Shown: piece after piece, positions 48,661 through 61,351 of the stretch
Layout of the letters: each line of letters starts with the position of its first letter
How positions within the stretch are numbered: position 1 is the stretch's first letter
NCBI GenBank assembly: GCA_050084985.1
Contig: JBITNC010000001.1
Coordinates: forward strand, 174,840,001 to 174,904,000
Source: Nageia nagi
Lineage: Eukaryota > Pinophyta
Reading direction: 5' to 3'
Length of the DNA stretch: 64,000 nucleotides
The notes under the pieces: generated by a model
The model's input: the letters and a program-made list of their open reading frames with translations, nothing else
Database searches by the model: none
Told to the model about the DNA's origin: nothing
Position numbers and translations under genes: made by a program

Positions 48661-49699
48661 ATAATTTCTTGGAAGGGTGCATTTTTCTTGGCTTTTGCTT
48701 GATTGGCTTAGCTCCCTCTTTAATGGTAAATTATGCATAACAAAAAAAGGATCTAAACCTGACATATCATCATGAGACCAAGAAAAAATTTTAGAATACT
48801 CAATACACTTATTTTTATACCTTTCTTGCTATAAAGGAGGTAGGACTACTCCAATTTGTAGTAATCACTCATCATCTGAAGTGCCAATATTTATGTGTAC
48901 TAACTCTTATAGAAATGTAAGTTCCTTTTTCTTTTGTAACAAGGATGGCAAGTCTTCTATCCTTGATACTTCATCATCAGTTGCATCTAATGGTTATACC
49001 TACAATACTTCATAAAAATTTATCTCTTGACTAAAGTAAGCATACTCATTAAGGATATAGCTTGCTTTTTATTTATCATTAGATTTGGGTAGCTCTAAAT
49101 CTACCCCTAAGTATTCAAGAAGATCATCATTAATGCTAAAATAATCAAATTCAAGAGGTATAGTATCATCAATTCATGTATCTACATCAATATCATCAGA
49201 TAATTCATTCAAATTACATTCTTTAATGAACTTAATGGGACCCCATGTTTGTTTCACCTTACCATCACTACCCAAGCCCCTTTTGTTCATTTGTGCACTA
49301 GAATTATCAAGAAAAGTAAGCATTCTTAATTTAGTTTTACCCAAGCCTCCCCCTTTGTATTTCCAATTTTGAATTATATACTTATTAATAAAAGAAGATG
49401 GAAAGATCTTACCTGTGTCAAAAGATGATGGTATGTCTATTGAGGTGAGTGATATATTATTTCATATAATATGGAGTAGGAATTATCATTATCTCCATCA
49501 TTTTCACATCATTAGCAGCTCTTTGGAAGAATGACATGCTAGTGGTGGCTATTAGGCAAAATGAAATGCCATTGGTAGCCCTTAATAGTGAAAACCTTGG
49601 GCCTTACCAAGTCTTTAATGGATGCAAATAGGTCCACATTATCAAGTCTATAAATTAACATCCCTATTCCATGATCTATACCTATTTATATGTATTTTC

Positions 49700-50290
49700 T
49701 CCTACAATAGCATATTCAAGAGGCTAAATCTCATATCATGGAGATAACATTAGAACATCCTCAAAATCAATGGCATTACATAGTGCATATGGTTTAGGAT
49801 ATCCCATGATTGAAAGCACTTCACCTTGGAATCTAAACTTCAATCTACCATGTAATGTGGAAGGAACTGCATCCATATCATGAAGCCAAGGCCTCCCTAG
49901 AAGCATGTTGTGTGAAAACATGGATTATACAACCTAAAACTTAGCTGCTATAGTATTGACACCTATAGTTATCATGATTGTAGCTATTCCTAATGATTTA
50001 TTTTATGAGATATTATAAGCCCTAATCCTAAAGGTAGCTTCTTCTAATGGAGGGATCTCTACACCTTTTTCTTATAATTGGACCAAAAAATGATGAGAAC
50101 ATACATTTATAGCTGAGCCATTATATACCATTGTTCTCTTAACTTCCCATCCATCAACCATAGGTGTACTATATAAGTCTAAGCATTCATCAAGCAATTC
50201 TTTATTGAGTCTCTCATATTTGTAAAAAGAAATAGCATCACATTCTTTAATAGTTCTAAGTTTTTCAGAAAACATAGCCACTAAGATATT
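49700..50290 (-). pseudogene. pol: Tat-2 protease region (broken)
   Basis: The frame 50,281-50,072 codes KECDAISFYKYERLNKE and DGWEVKRTMVYNGSAINVC; the GSAIN stretch matches the position of the protease Asp-Ser-Gly site, with Asp changed to Asn (YNGS). The frame 49,921-49,736 codes MLLGRPWLHDMDAVPSTLHG, the conserved C-terminal protease motif, and LKFRFQGEVLSI. Stops lie between. From 49,400 to 48,660 is a linker with no assignable domain. Confidence 0.75.
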
Positions 50291-50574
50291 AGTAGGGATA
50301 GTTTCATTTTAAAATAAATCATATAAGATACCCCTATGTACTTGAGAAGTAGAAAAAATATCATATAAACTAATTTTTATGGGTGTATTTTTTTAATTGA
50401 TCAATCATACTATATACTTTAGGATTAGGTCGGATACTCACTTACTTTGCTATAATTATGCATCCTCTTCTCAAGTTAGTATAAACCTCCTTATCAATTA
50501 TGATTGTATTGATTATAGGACCTTGATTGGCCATAGTTTCATCCAGTTAATATTTTCCTTTGTCAATAAGATCC

Positions 50575-51486
50575 AATATATCCACCTCTAATGTTTTGAA
50601 AACATTTGTAGCATGCCCTTTTCTTTGATGATAAGTGCAATAAGCATCAAATCATCCCATAGGATCATCATCATCTTAATAATACCTATCAAGAGGCTAT
50701 AAAAATCCTCTTTTAATGAGGTCTCTTAGAATAAAGCATTGTTGAATAGGAAATATGTATGTATTCTCCCTTATAATGGTTAATCTTTGCAACTTTGGAG
50801 GAGAAGCAAGTCAATCAGGCATATGCACTATTTTCTCTTCTTTCTTGGAAAATGTTCTTCTATTGTCTTTAACAAAGGGATTAGGTGCATACTTGAGCTC
50901 ATATAATGCTAATAATGCCTTCTCTTTTTGTAATAATTATTGAACTAATACTCCAAAACTAATATCTTTAGCACTAGGAGCATGTAAATTAAGAACAAGT
51001 ATGATAGATTCATGAAAAATAGCATAAATTTCATTCTCATCTAATTTTCTTCGAACTAATTACCATACCTTTTTAACCATGGGATGCACTTCTATAGGGT
51101 TTCATTGCTTCCTTATAAAATTGCACATAATTCTAAAATATTATTTTATTCTTTGATGTTGTGCTTATATTTTCCCATGAAGACTTTAACCAATGCTTGG
51201 AAAGAATTAATTGATCCACCAGGTAGGCTATAGAACCATTTATAGCATCATCTTTTAGACTCCTTGAAAAGAATTTTTCCATAAATCTCTCCTCTAATCT
51301 TAACTTCAATAAGCATTCCTCTTGAAAGCTGATAAGATGATATATGGGATCTTGTTCACCACCAAACATATCAAATTTGGGAGACTTGTGGTCAGGTTGT
51401 AGGGGAAAATTATAGATCACCATAATTAAGGGTGAAATGAAGACACCATCTTGAATTTTGCTAGTGTGTGATATTTGTAGGTCCAA
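50575..51486 (-). pseudogene. gag: Tat-2 gag (broken)
   Basis: The capsid part (51,486-51,133) reads PKFDMFGGEQDPIYHLISF, LKLRLEERFMEKFFSRSL, DDAINGSIAYLVDQL, the retrotransposon gag domain. After several frameshifts, about 50,655-50,590 codes DAYCTYHQRKGHATNVFKTL and then LEVDILDLIDKGKY, the Tat-type zinc finger, with its last Cys replaced. The finger is homologous to that of Tat-1 at about 18,550-18,645. Confidence 0.8.
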
Positions 51487-51722
51487 CTTGAATGGAGGGA
51501 CTAAATATCAAACTACTTGAACTATTGATCATTGCCATTTATTTTTGTAATTCGACCATATTCATGTTCAATTCTTGAAGGAGTTGCATAATTTTCTCCA
51601 TGTCTACTCCACTAATGGCCTAGGAATAGAAGTGCATGCCACTAGTGGCATATCTCCATGATAGAGGTTTTGCAAGATATCACCAAAAGGTAAGATAAAT
51701 TGAATTGATGGGTTCACCTAAA

Positions 51723-52323
51723 TGTGGACCCAAAAAATGCATAAATATGGAAATTGGTGTACTATTTGGCTATAATGTTTTTACTATCACATATATCTAA
51801 AATATGAAAATAACAAATAATAGGAGTATATGTAACTTTTATTAATTTGCATGCTTAATCCATTAAGAGCAACATCCATAAAACATGAGCATACATTCAT
51901 TCATGGACATGCCATTAGCAACCTAGATGAGCTATGCCATTAACACCTTAAAATACATAGTAACATAGATGCAATAAAGAATGTAGCGATGAGAGAATGA
52001 AAGATTCATCATATTGTAAACATAAGATGTAATTCAAAAATAATATTTATGCATAATAGAGTGATATAACATTTGCTAGAATCTCTCTAGAATCCTCCTT
52101 ATATTTGTTTTTCTGTAATCTTTTAGGTCATCTTTGATGCCTTTATATATAGCAACATATTTGCATTACTTATGTATTTTTGACCCCTTGTACATAGTAC
52201 AATGGTCCATTGCATAGATCACATAGTATTGGGTATTATTTTAACCTCTTCTTTACATCATACATCATTGATGTTCTAAAATGAATTATTTAATAAATAA
52301 TAATTCATTTTTAGGAGTATACA
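51723..52323 (-). repeat. Tat-2 5' LTR
   Basis: Matches 43,645-44,237 over its whole length. On minus it starts TGTATACTCCTAAAAATG and ends GGGTCCACA. The next bases on minus, TTTAGGTGAACCCATC, are a primer-site candidate resembling the post-LTR sequence of Tat-1. Confidence 0.92.
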
Positions 52324-54650
52324 GTAACCCTAACCCTAAACCCTAAATCAAAACATTAAACTTTAACCCTAACTCTAAACTCCAACCTTAAACCTTAACT
52401 CTAAACCCTAACCCTAAACCCTAGCTCTAAACCCTAAATCCTAAGTGTACATCTTAACCTTAAACATTAAATCCTTAACTCTAAACCCTAAACATTAAAG
52501 TTCAAACCTAAACATTAAACCTTAACCCTAAATATTAAACTTTAAATATTTAACCCTAAACATTAAACCCTAAATCATAACCCCAAACTATAAATCCTAA
52601 ATTGTAACTTTAACCTCAAACCCTCAATTGTAACCCTAACCCCAAACCCTAAACCAAAATCCTAAATCATGATCCTAAATATTAAACCCTTAACCATAAA
52701 CCATTAATCCTAAATATTTAACCCTAAACCTTAAACCTTAAACCTAAATCCTAAATCCTAAATCATAACACTAACCCTAAATCCCAAATCCTAAACCAAA
52801 ATGCTATACCCTAAACCCTAAAGCCCAAATATTTAACCTTAAACCTTGTAATTATATTGTTCATTTAACATTAAACCCTAAACCTTATACTTTACATCAT
52901 AAACCCTAGCCCTATACCCTAAACCCTAGGATTTAAATCCTAAACCTTATACTTTAATCTTAAACCCTATTAATTAAACCTTAAACCTTACACATTTAAC
53001 TCTATACCTTAAATCATAAACCTTATCCCTATATCTTAAACATTAATCCTAAACCCTATTAATTAAACCCTAAACCATAAACCTTTAATCCTAAACCCTA
53101 CTAATTAAACCCTAAACCCTATTAATTAAACCTTAAATCCTAAATCATAAACCTTATTAATTAAATCATAAACTTAAAATCTTTAATCCTAAACCCTAAA
53201 CCTTATTAATTAAACCTTAAACCCTAAATCTTATTAATTAAACCCTAAATCTTAAACCTTATTAATTAAACTCAAAACCCTATTAATTAAACCCAAAAAC
53301 TTTAACCTTAAACCTAAACTATATTGATTAAACCCAAAACCTTTAACCTTAATCCTAAACCATATTGATTAAACTCTAAACCTTATTAATTAAACCTTAA
53401 ATCTTATTAATTAAACCTTAAACTTTATTAATTAAACCCTAAACCCTATTAATTAAAATCTATTAATTAAACCTTAAACCTTACATATTTCACCTTAAAA
53501 TTTAAACATTGAACCCTAAACCTTAAACCTTGAAATTATGTTATTCATTTATATCGTTCATTCATTTATTTAACCTTAAACCCTAAACTCTAAATACTAG
53601 TGCATTTATTTTTTTCATTTGTACAAAGATACATATGTACCACATCTACAATAGTTCACCTTGGAATTGAGAGGATATGAGTTTAACCCTAAACATAAAC
53701 CAAAACACTAAATTCTAAACCCTAACCCTAAATCATAACTCTAACCCCAAATGCTAAACCAAAACATTAAATCCTAAACCATATACCTTAGATCACAAAC
53801 CCTAGCCATATACCCTAAACCTTATACTCTAAATCCTAAACCCTATTAATTGAACCTTAAACTCTAAAACCTATTAATTAAACCCTATTATTTAAACCTT
53901 AAACCTTAGAATTATTTCATTCATTTATGTCATTCATTCATTCATTTAACCTTAAACCCTAAATCTTAGTGCATTTATATTGTTCATTCATACAAATATA
54001 TGTATGTATTACATTTATGATAGTTCTCCTTAGAGTTCAGAGTACATGATTTTAATCCCAAATGGGTATGATCACTTTAACCTAAATGGGACATGAAAGA
54101 ATCATCCATATTTTTGATTTAAATCCTAAACCTTATACCTTAAATCGTAAAAAATAATTGCTTAACCCTAAATCCTAAACCATTAACACTAAACCCTTAA
54201 ATATAAACCTTAAACCCTAACCCTACACCTTAACCCTAAATATTAAACCTTAATTGAATCTTAAACCCTAAATCATAAATTGTAATCCTAAACCAAAACA
54301 CTAAATTGTAAACCCTAGCCCTATACCCTAAACCCTATACTTTAATCCTAAACCCTAATAATTAAACCCTAAACACTAAACCTTATACTCTAAATCATAA
54401 ACCCTAACCCTAAACCCTAAACATTAAACCCTTAAATCTAAATCTTAAACCTTAAACTTGAACCCTAAACCTTATTAATTAAATCTTGAAACCTATACCA
54501 TTAATCCTATTAATTAGACCTTAAACCCTATTAATTAAACCCTAAATTCAAAACCTCTAACCTTAAACCCTAATCCTAAACCCTATAAATTAAATCCTAC
54601 ACCTTATACCTTATACACTAAATTCTAAATCATAAACCCTAATCCCTAAA
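52324..54650 (-). repeat. Telomere-like array beta, right part, with TTAATTAA sub-family
   Basis: The longest array in the window: degenerate CCCTAAA variants. Between about 52,965 and 53,475 the unit changes to CCCTATTAATTAAAC and TTAATTAA recurs more than a dozen times. Around 53,540-54,060 it is broken by short TTCATTCATTTA-type and unrelated stretches. The open frames here are not coding. Confidence 0.9.
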
Positions 54651-54684
54651 TTCTATTATTTTTAATTATATTTCTTAATGTTGA

Positions 54685-56310
54685 AGAAGGTTAGTTATAT
54701 TATCATTGACATTATCGTTAGCTTGATGATCAAAATGTTGAGGGATAGAAGGACTAACAACATGTCATCTGATGATGATCCTATACCATAATTAATTTAT
54801 GAGAGGACATATATTTCATCATCAAATGATTAAGACAAGATAGCACCAAACATTCATTCTTGGAGAACAAATATATCATCAGGTGAAAATGAGGTATACG
54901 TCATGAATCTATACTTAAAATTTATTAGATAAATGGAAATGTAAGATTAATTAAATTTTTACTTTAATGAAATTATATGCAATATTTAACAACTTAATAT
55001 TATGGCTAATATGATAGGATCATCTCCAATATTCATCTTCAGAGGATGATGATGACCATGAGGTAGGTAATTAACATGCATGACTATTTAATTTGATTTT
55101 TGAATTCTTAATGAATAATTATCTTCTCTACATTGATGTTTATATTAGGCCTAACAAAAATTCTTACTATCCACAATTAAATCCTCAATTGAAAGAGATA
55201 AAGTAGCCACAGAGTTGTACCCAATAGGATGTGCATTTCCAAGAACTAAACTAGTGGATGATAATGTGATAGAAGGATTTAGTTATCCTATCACTCTTTA
55301 TTATAGGGAATTTGTTGTATGTGGGTGTTCAAGATGTAAGGATTGACAAAAACATAGAAATAGAGATGTAGAAATACATTATTATAATGTTGATGGCCTA
55401 CCAAATATAAAGGGGCATTACCTCCTAATGTTAAGAAAGATCCCAATGGTCCAATTGAACCTACTATATGTGTTGAACACCTAAAAGGGAATGTTAGGCT
55501 TAAAATACCATAATATGTAGATTCATCATTTGAATATATAAAAAAAAACTATGTACAAGAATAAGAAATGAATGAAGACTTCATCGATTACTACCAAATG
55601 TTGAGCCAATTGAGCTACCAAGTTAGAGTGTTGGTGATTTGCATTTAGCATCTAATTATGTACATTTATATTAATCTTCATATGACCACAAGGCACATGG
55701 TGCATAGCCGATCAAAAAATATTTTCAAAAGGCTTATAAATAATTCACTTATTGTGATCATTCATATATGATCACCAAGAATTTTAATATACCTAATGTA
55801 GACATGAGTTTAATTATATTATCAAATGTACGATTTCTTCCATATACTAAAAAAGAACCATTGAATCCATTTTATGGACCAATTTACAATATAATGGATT
55901 GAAGGATATTATCATCATATTTGTTTAGTATGGCTAAATATGATATGTGTGGAAATGCAACATCACTAACAAAAGATGTAGAATGTTTTTACATTGATGG
56001 CTGACCAATAATACATAGAAATATTATAGGATATATAAACAGCTCCAAAGGCATCAACAGTCTAACAAATTGTATTTATGTAGAATATGCAAATGATAAA
56101 TATGACATTATGCCTATAAAAATGAGAATTTTTGTAGGTTTGGCTCCTATTGTTACTCTTAACCTTGGTTATGAAATCATAGTGCACTACAATATCAAAA
56201 AAATTATTCTAGAACGTAAGAGATGTATGGATTAAAGAGATCCAAATGTATTTATTAAACTAGGATGAAAGTGTAAAGAAATGGGAGATTGTAGTAGAAA
56301 TTAAATAATG
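54685..56310 (+). pseudogene. SET-domain-like gene carried in CACTA-1
   Basis: A spliced gene upstream of, and on the same strand as, the transposase. The first exons are acidic and Ser-rich (MSSDDDPIP, YSSSEDDDDHE), with GT/AG borders at 54,893/55,018 and 55,062/55,149. A Cys cluster CGCSRCKD is coded near 55,320-55,345. The region 55,800-56,215 reads RFLPYTKKEPLNPFYGPIYN, SSYLFSMAKYDMCGN, CFYIDG, NIIGYINSSKG, TNCIYVEYAN, MPIKMRIFVGLAPI, GYEIIVHYN. This order follows the SET methyltransferase fold: YINSS stands for the NHS motif and GYEIIVHYN for the GEEI.VDY end with the catalytic Tyr. SET proteins methylate lysines, often in histones. TGA stops (56,001-56,003 region) and frameshifts make it inactive. 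The family call rests on motif order only. Confidence 0.5.
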
Positions 56311-56791
56311 TTATAGTATGCATGCAATTATGACTTTAGTCTATGTTATTTGCTTATTTTTTGAAGAATCTTAAGGGAGGTTGCTTTTTGAAGAACCTAA
56401 TTGTTGGAATCATTGTTAAATTTTTACTTAAACTCATGTTATTTGTTAAAGTTTGATAATAATGTTACTTATTCAATTTCTACTTAAACTCATTTACTTT
56501 TTAAAGTTATTGAACAATACGTATTGGATATTACAAATAATGATGTAATGGACATGCATCGATTTTTCCTTAGCATTATGATATAATGAATAGAAATAAA
56601 AAAAAAAATATTTTTTTAATTATATTAATAATTTGTAATAACTAATTTCATAGACACATCATATTGTATCAAATACATAATACGAGTCAAATACAATATC
56701 TTATATGTTAATCCTAAATCAAAAAAATATTCATTAGAAAAAAAGGAGGCAACTAAAGCACATATTAAGTAGGGTTGCATATGTAGAATTC
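56311..56791. promoter_or_regulatory. Intergenic region upstream of the transposase
   Basis: About 480 AT-rich bases between the SET-like gene and the transposase ATG. It must contain the transposase promoter if one exists, but no specific signal can be named. Confidence 0.3.
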
Positions 56792-59700
56792 ATGACAAAT
56801 CCAAATCCAATGACTCATGGTCATGTATTCATGAATTTAGATAGTGAAAATGATGAAATACAATATAATATTCATGATCAACAACAAAGTGTAATGCATG
56901 ATTTATTTCAATCAATTTATACACATGAAAATAATTAAGATATAGACATGACTAATAATCCTCATAATGATGATGTAAGAGGAGGTGAATTTGAAAATGA
57001 AAGCATGTATACTATTTCCAAAACACCTTTATATAATGGAGCATGCATTTCCAAGTTGGAAGTGCTCCTACTTATCATGAATATAAAGGCCAAAAATGGA
57101 TATACAAGTGTCAATGATCTTATGAAGTATGTTTTTTTATATAATTTTTTTACTTATATAAATTTATAGGGTATTCTTTTTTCATTATTTATTATTTGTA
57201 TAATAATTTTATTGTTTTATTTGTATTATAGGTTACTAAATGAAAAGGTGCTTCCAAGTGACAATGTCATCCCTTCTTCATGTAGAAAAGCATGAAAATT
57301 TTTGAAGGATGTAGGGGTATAATATATTTCATACCATGTTTGTATTAATGATTGCATATTATATAGAGGACCATATGAAAAATTGAATATATGTCTAAAG
57401 TGTGGTGCAAATAAATATCATTTAGAAACTATAGGATTAATGCTCTTCAAAAGGTTCTTCATCATCTTTCAATTATCGATAGATTCATTAGAATATATAA
57501 GTATAAGTTACTTGCATAGTATATGGATTGGCATGCAAAAAATAGAACTAAATATGGTGTAATACGTATTTTTGAAGATTCTAGAGCAATTAAACATATA
57601 GAAAATATGTGGCCCAATAAATTTTGTGATGAACCTAGAAGTGTTAAGTTTGGTTTAGTGATTAATGGTGTCAATCCACATTCCATACAATCATCTAATT
57701 ATTCAATTTGGCATGTTGTTATAATCAATTACAATATACCTCCATGGATGTTCTTCAAAAAGGAATATTTGATGTTAACTCTTTTAGTTCCTAAACCACA
57801 TCAGGTAAAGAATATGAATGTATACCTTGAACCATTGATTGATGAACTGATGTAATTATGGAATAATAGAATTCATAATGTGATTGATATAAGTAGACCT
57901 ATCCAATAGAGATCATTCACATTACATGGAATACTATCTTGGACTATACATGATTATCTAGGTCTTAGTGTTTGTTCAAGTATGTATATATAATGTTTAT
58001 TACATGTACATGTATAATAAAATAATATATTGTAAATATTAATTTGCTATAACCAGATGATAATGTATTCTCTAATAAAAATGTATTGCAGGATTTTGTA
58101 CAAAAGGTTATCAAGCTTGTCCAAAATGTGCAAAAAATCTCATAGCGAGATATTCAAAACACTTACAGAAGATGGAATACCTTAGCCATAGAAAATATTT
58201 ATCATTGCACTATGAGTTTCAAAATATAAAATTGCAATTTAATGGTGAGATTGATCACACTAAAACTCCCAATTACACATCTCCTAATGATTGGTTGGAA
58301 AATTACCAAGAAAGTGAAGAAAAATGTTGGAGAAGAGCCTTTGAGGAAGGTATTATTGAAGACCTAGAGGATGTTATTGATAAAAAAGATGACTTACCTG
58401 AAGGTAAAATTTAATAAATATTATATCAATATATTTATTTATTTGAAAAAATACTCTTAATATATTAATTTCATTATTTTATCAATTAAATGTTTAAATT
58501 TACATATGTTTTCAGGTATGAATAGATTATCAATATTTTATAAACTAAAATATTGGAAGGATTTATTAGTGACACATTTATTGGATCATATGTATATTGT
58601 AAAAAATGTTGCATTTCTTTATATTAGTATACAATAAACAAATAATCAAACATTATTCAACTAAGATATAACTTAAAGGCCACCAAAATAAAGTGTGCCA
58701 TTTGGGTAACTAAAAATTCATATGGAACAACAAATGTATCTACTCCAACCTCATGGATTATGACTAAAGATGAAGTGAACATTCTACATAATCTTTTTAA
58801 GACCATTAAAATACCAATAAGATATGCATCATCTCTAAGAAAAGCATTCACTATTGATAGAAAAATGATATGATTAAAGTCTCATGATTATCACAAATTA
58901 TTAAAGGTATCCTCATATTATATGTATATCAAAATCCTTATATAAATTTGAATTAATATATATTTTATTCATCTATATTTTTTATTACTATAAATTTTTT
59001 TATAGATTATGTTTCCACTTGTAATTCATGGATGTGTTACTTTACCTGCTAATCTAAGATATGTAATTGGTCAACTATCATTATTTCTAAGGTATTTTAT
59101 GTTATTTACGATACTGCTCAATGAAAAAATATAGTGTATTTATTATTTTTTCTATTTTTTAATACATTTTTACATTTGATGATATTAATTATATTTTCAT
59201 AAATAGGTGGTTGAATTTAAAGGAAATACACATGGATGAAATCCCTACATGGCATAAAGAAATTGTTAAAATTGTTTTAAAATTTGAAAAAGAAATGCTT
59301 GCTATTTTTATGGACATAAAATTGCATCTATTGATCCACCTAGTAGATGATATTGAAATAGAAGGTGTTATAAGTACTAGAAGCATGCTTTTTGTAGAGG
59401 GAATTTTTAAAAGTACTAAAAGGATTTGTTAGATAAAAATCAAGATCAAAAAGATCCATGTGTGAGGAATAAAATATACAAAAGTCTTTTTCATATAAGT
59501 GAGTTTCTATATCAAATTCATGATTCGGCTCCAATGATATGGTTACAAGCAAACAAAGACATAGATAAATTGGAAGGGAAGGTTTTAGAAACAAATGAGA
59601 GACCATATTCTCTTAACAAAGGTACTAACTACATTTTAGATAATAGTAATTTATATAAGTAATATGTACTTGCAAATTTGATTTAATATAATTAATAGTT

Positions 59701-60545
59701 ACTAACAAGTTATTTTATGTCATCATTAAATTACATATCATAACATGTATGAATCTATAAATCATTTTATCATGATAAATATGGAATGTTGTAAAGAATG
59801 GATTGAATTGTATGATAGTAAAAGAAGTGCAATTCTAGTACAATGTACTTTATTTCATAGTGAAAATCTGAGTACACCTATACATGCACATCTAGGAGAT
59901 GAAAATTGATCAAAAGAGTGTCCAAGGTCATGGATAAAACAAGAAATTGAAGAGAAATTAGCTAAAGGTGTAGAAGAAAAAACTTATGAATATACTTTAA
60001 ATATAGCTGATAGATGTAATTATGAGGTAATTATTCATTTATTCATATGCATCTAAGCTTAAATTTTTTTATTATATAGTTGTAGTTAATATATATATAA
60101 TGATTGCACTAATAATATTTACATATAAATATGTGCAAGCATTATCTTTCCTTGCAATATGGGCATATGGTCAACACTTCAGAATTGAAAAGAAAGATAA
60201 GAATAGAATGACATTTAATTATGGAGTGATGGTTTTGACCAAGAAAGTCGTGCAAGTACAAAAGATACAAATTTGATAGAAGGAAAAATACAAGAAATTT
60301 TACAATTGAATTTAAGATTATTCAAGTGTGTAGTATTTAAATGTAAATGGTTCAAAGTGGTTAGTATGCAATCTACTCTAGATGATATTTACCTTAAGAA
60401 AAGGAGCCTTATGTTTTACCACAACATTGTATTCAAATATTTTTTGTCTAAATGTATTGGATGAAAAGATTTGGTTTGTAATTGATTATAATTATATAAG
60501 GAAACATGTTGTATGCCTTATTAATGAAGATGATAATGATGATTA
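56792..60545 (+). pseudogene. CACTA transposase (TNP2/Transposase_21 type)
   Basis: It cuts and joins CACTA ends. The start is MTNPNPMTHGHVFM (56,792). Exon 1 has TPLYNGACISKLEVLLLIMN. After the first intron come LLNEKVLPSDNVIPSS and the zinc-like CINDCILYRGPYEKLN, CLKCGANKY (57,339-57,410). The open frame 57,523-57,855 holds the family core: DWHAKNRTKYGVIRIFEDS, VKFGLVINGVNPHS, YSIWHVVIINYNIPPWMFF, YLEPLIDELM. Later exons give KCAKNL-like, YLSHRKYLSLHYEF, YWKDLLVTHLLDHMY, IKIPIRYASSLRKA, a DUF4218-like DIKLHLLIHLVDDIEIEGV (about 59,310-59,370) and a DUF4216-like LRLFKCVVFKCKWFKVV (60,310-60,360). Introns with good GT/AG borders include 57,129-57,231, 57,980-58,091, 58,404-58,515, 58,907-59,005 and 59,092-59,206. 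Stops such as TAA in exon 1 and frameshifts near 57,430 make it inactive. Confidence 0.92.
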
Positions 60546-61019
60546 AAATATTACATGTACATTTGATGAATTAAACATTGTATATTTTAATTACAGTATT
60601 TTTTATGAATGTATGTAATTTGTAGATTACATTTTCATTTTAAATATTTATAAAAATAAATGATTGAAAATTAATTAACAAAATACCTTGTTAACATTAT
60701 TTCATTATGACATATTTGTTGTATTGTTATAATAAATCACCACTTAGACTTTCCAAAATTGCATGTCTAATACTGCCTAATGACTTCATCTTTAGAAATG
60801 ATATTATCAATGTCATACACATAAATAGATGGGATATTATCTCACAATATTTGGCTTAGAAACCATAAACACTAACCTTGCAACCAAAACTAGAACCCCC
60901 TCTATCACCACTTTGCCTCCTTATCCTAGAGAATCCAACATCATGTCAAGATATAGACTATAGGTTATAATAAATATTTATGCAAATCATGAACATAACT
61001 TCAAAATAAACTTCATATG
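60546..61019. other. Spacer between transposase and right subterminal repeats
   Basis: AT-rich, no gene seen. A short open tract near 60,860-60,960 is C-rich but not recognisable. Confidence 0.5.
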
Positions 61020-61345
61020 AATCATCAACTTAAACGTTAAATAAAATTTGAATTAACAAAGCATCATTTCAAACATAAAACAAAGCATCATTTTTAATGG
61101 TAAAAAAGCATCAACATTAGTGTCAAATATAGCATCATTAAAATCTTAACAATCTATGTTAAAAGATACATCAAACTAAACATCACTTTTATAAGAAAAA
61201 AAGTGTCACTCATAGCATCATATTAAATGTCAAAATAAGCATCAACATATTTGTTCAATATTTTTAATGTAGATATTTTAGATAGTGATGTCTGTTGCAT
61301 CATAGCATCAAAATACTTTTCTTTGATTCATGGGTTTAGGTAAAA
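61020..61345. repeat. CACTA-1 right subterminal repeats
   Basis: About ten copies of AAAGCATCA / TAGCATCA with A/T-rich spacing. They are equivalent to the left-end set at 26,860-27,410. Confidence 0.8.
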
Positions 61346-61351
61346 TGATCA

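Larger units (their letters stand above)
43645..52323 (-). mobile_element. Ty3-gypsy LTR retrotransposon 'Tat-2', complete but decayed
   Basis: LTRs lie at 43,645-44,237 and 51,723-52,323. Flanking GTAAT (43,640-43,644) and GTAAC (52,324-52,328) form a 5-bp target duplication with one transition. Read on minus: 5' LTR, gag, protease, reverse transcriptase, RNase H, a second RNase H, integrase, a long 3' non-coding region with tandem repeats, polypurine tract AAAGGGGGGCAAAA and 3' LTR. The second RNase H domain marks the Tat lineage. Damage to catalytic residues makes it inactive. It sits inside the telomere-like array beta of CACTA-1. Confidence 0.94.
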
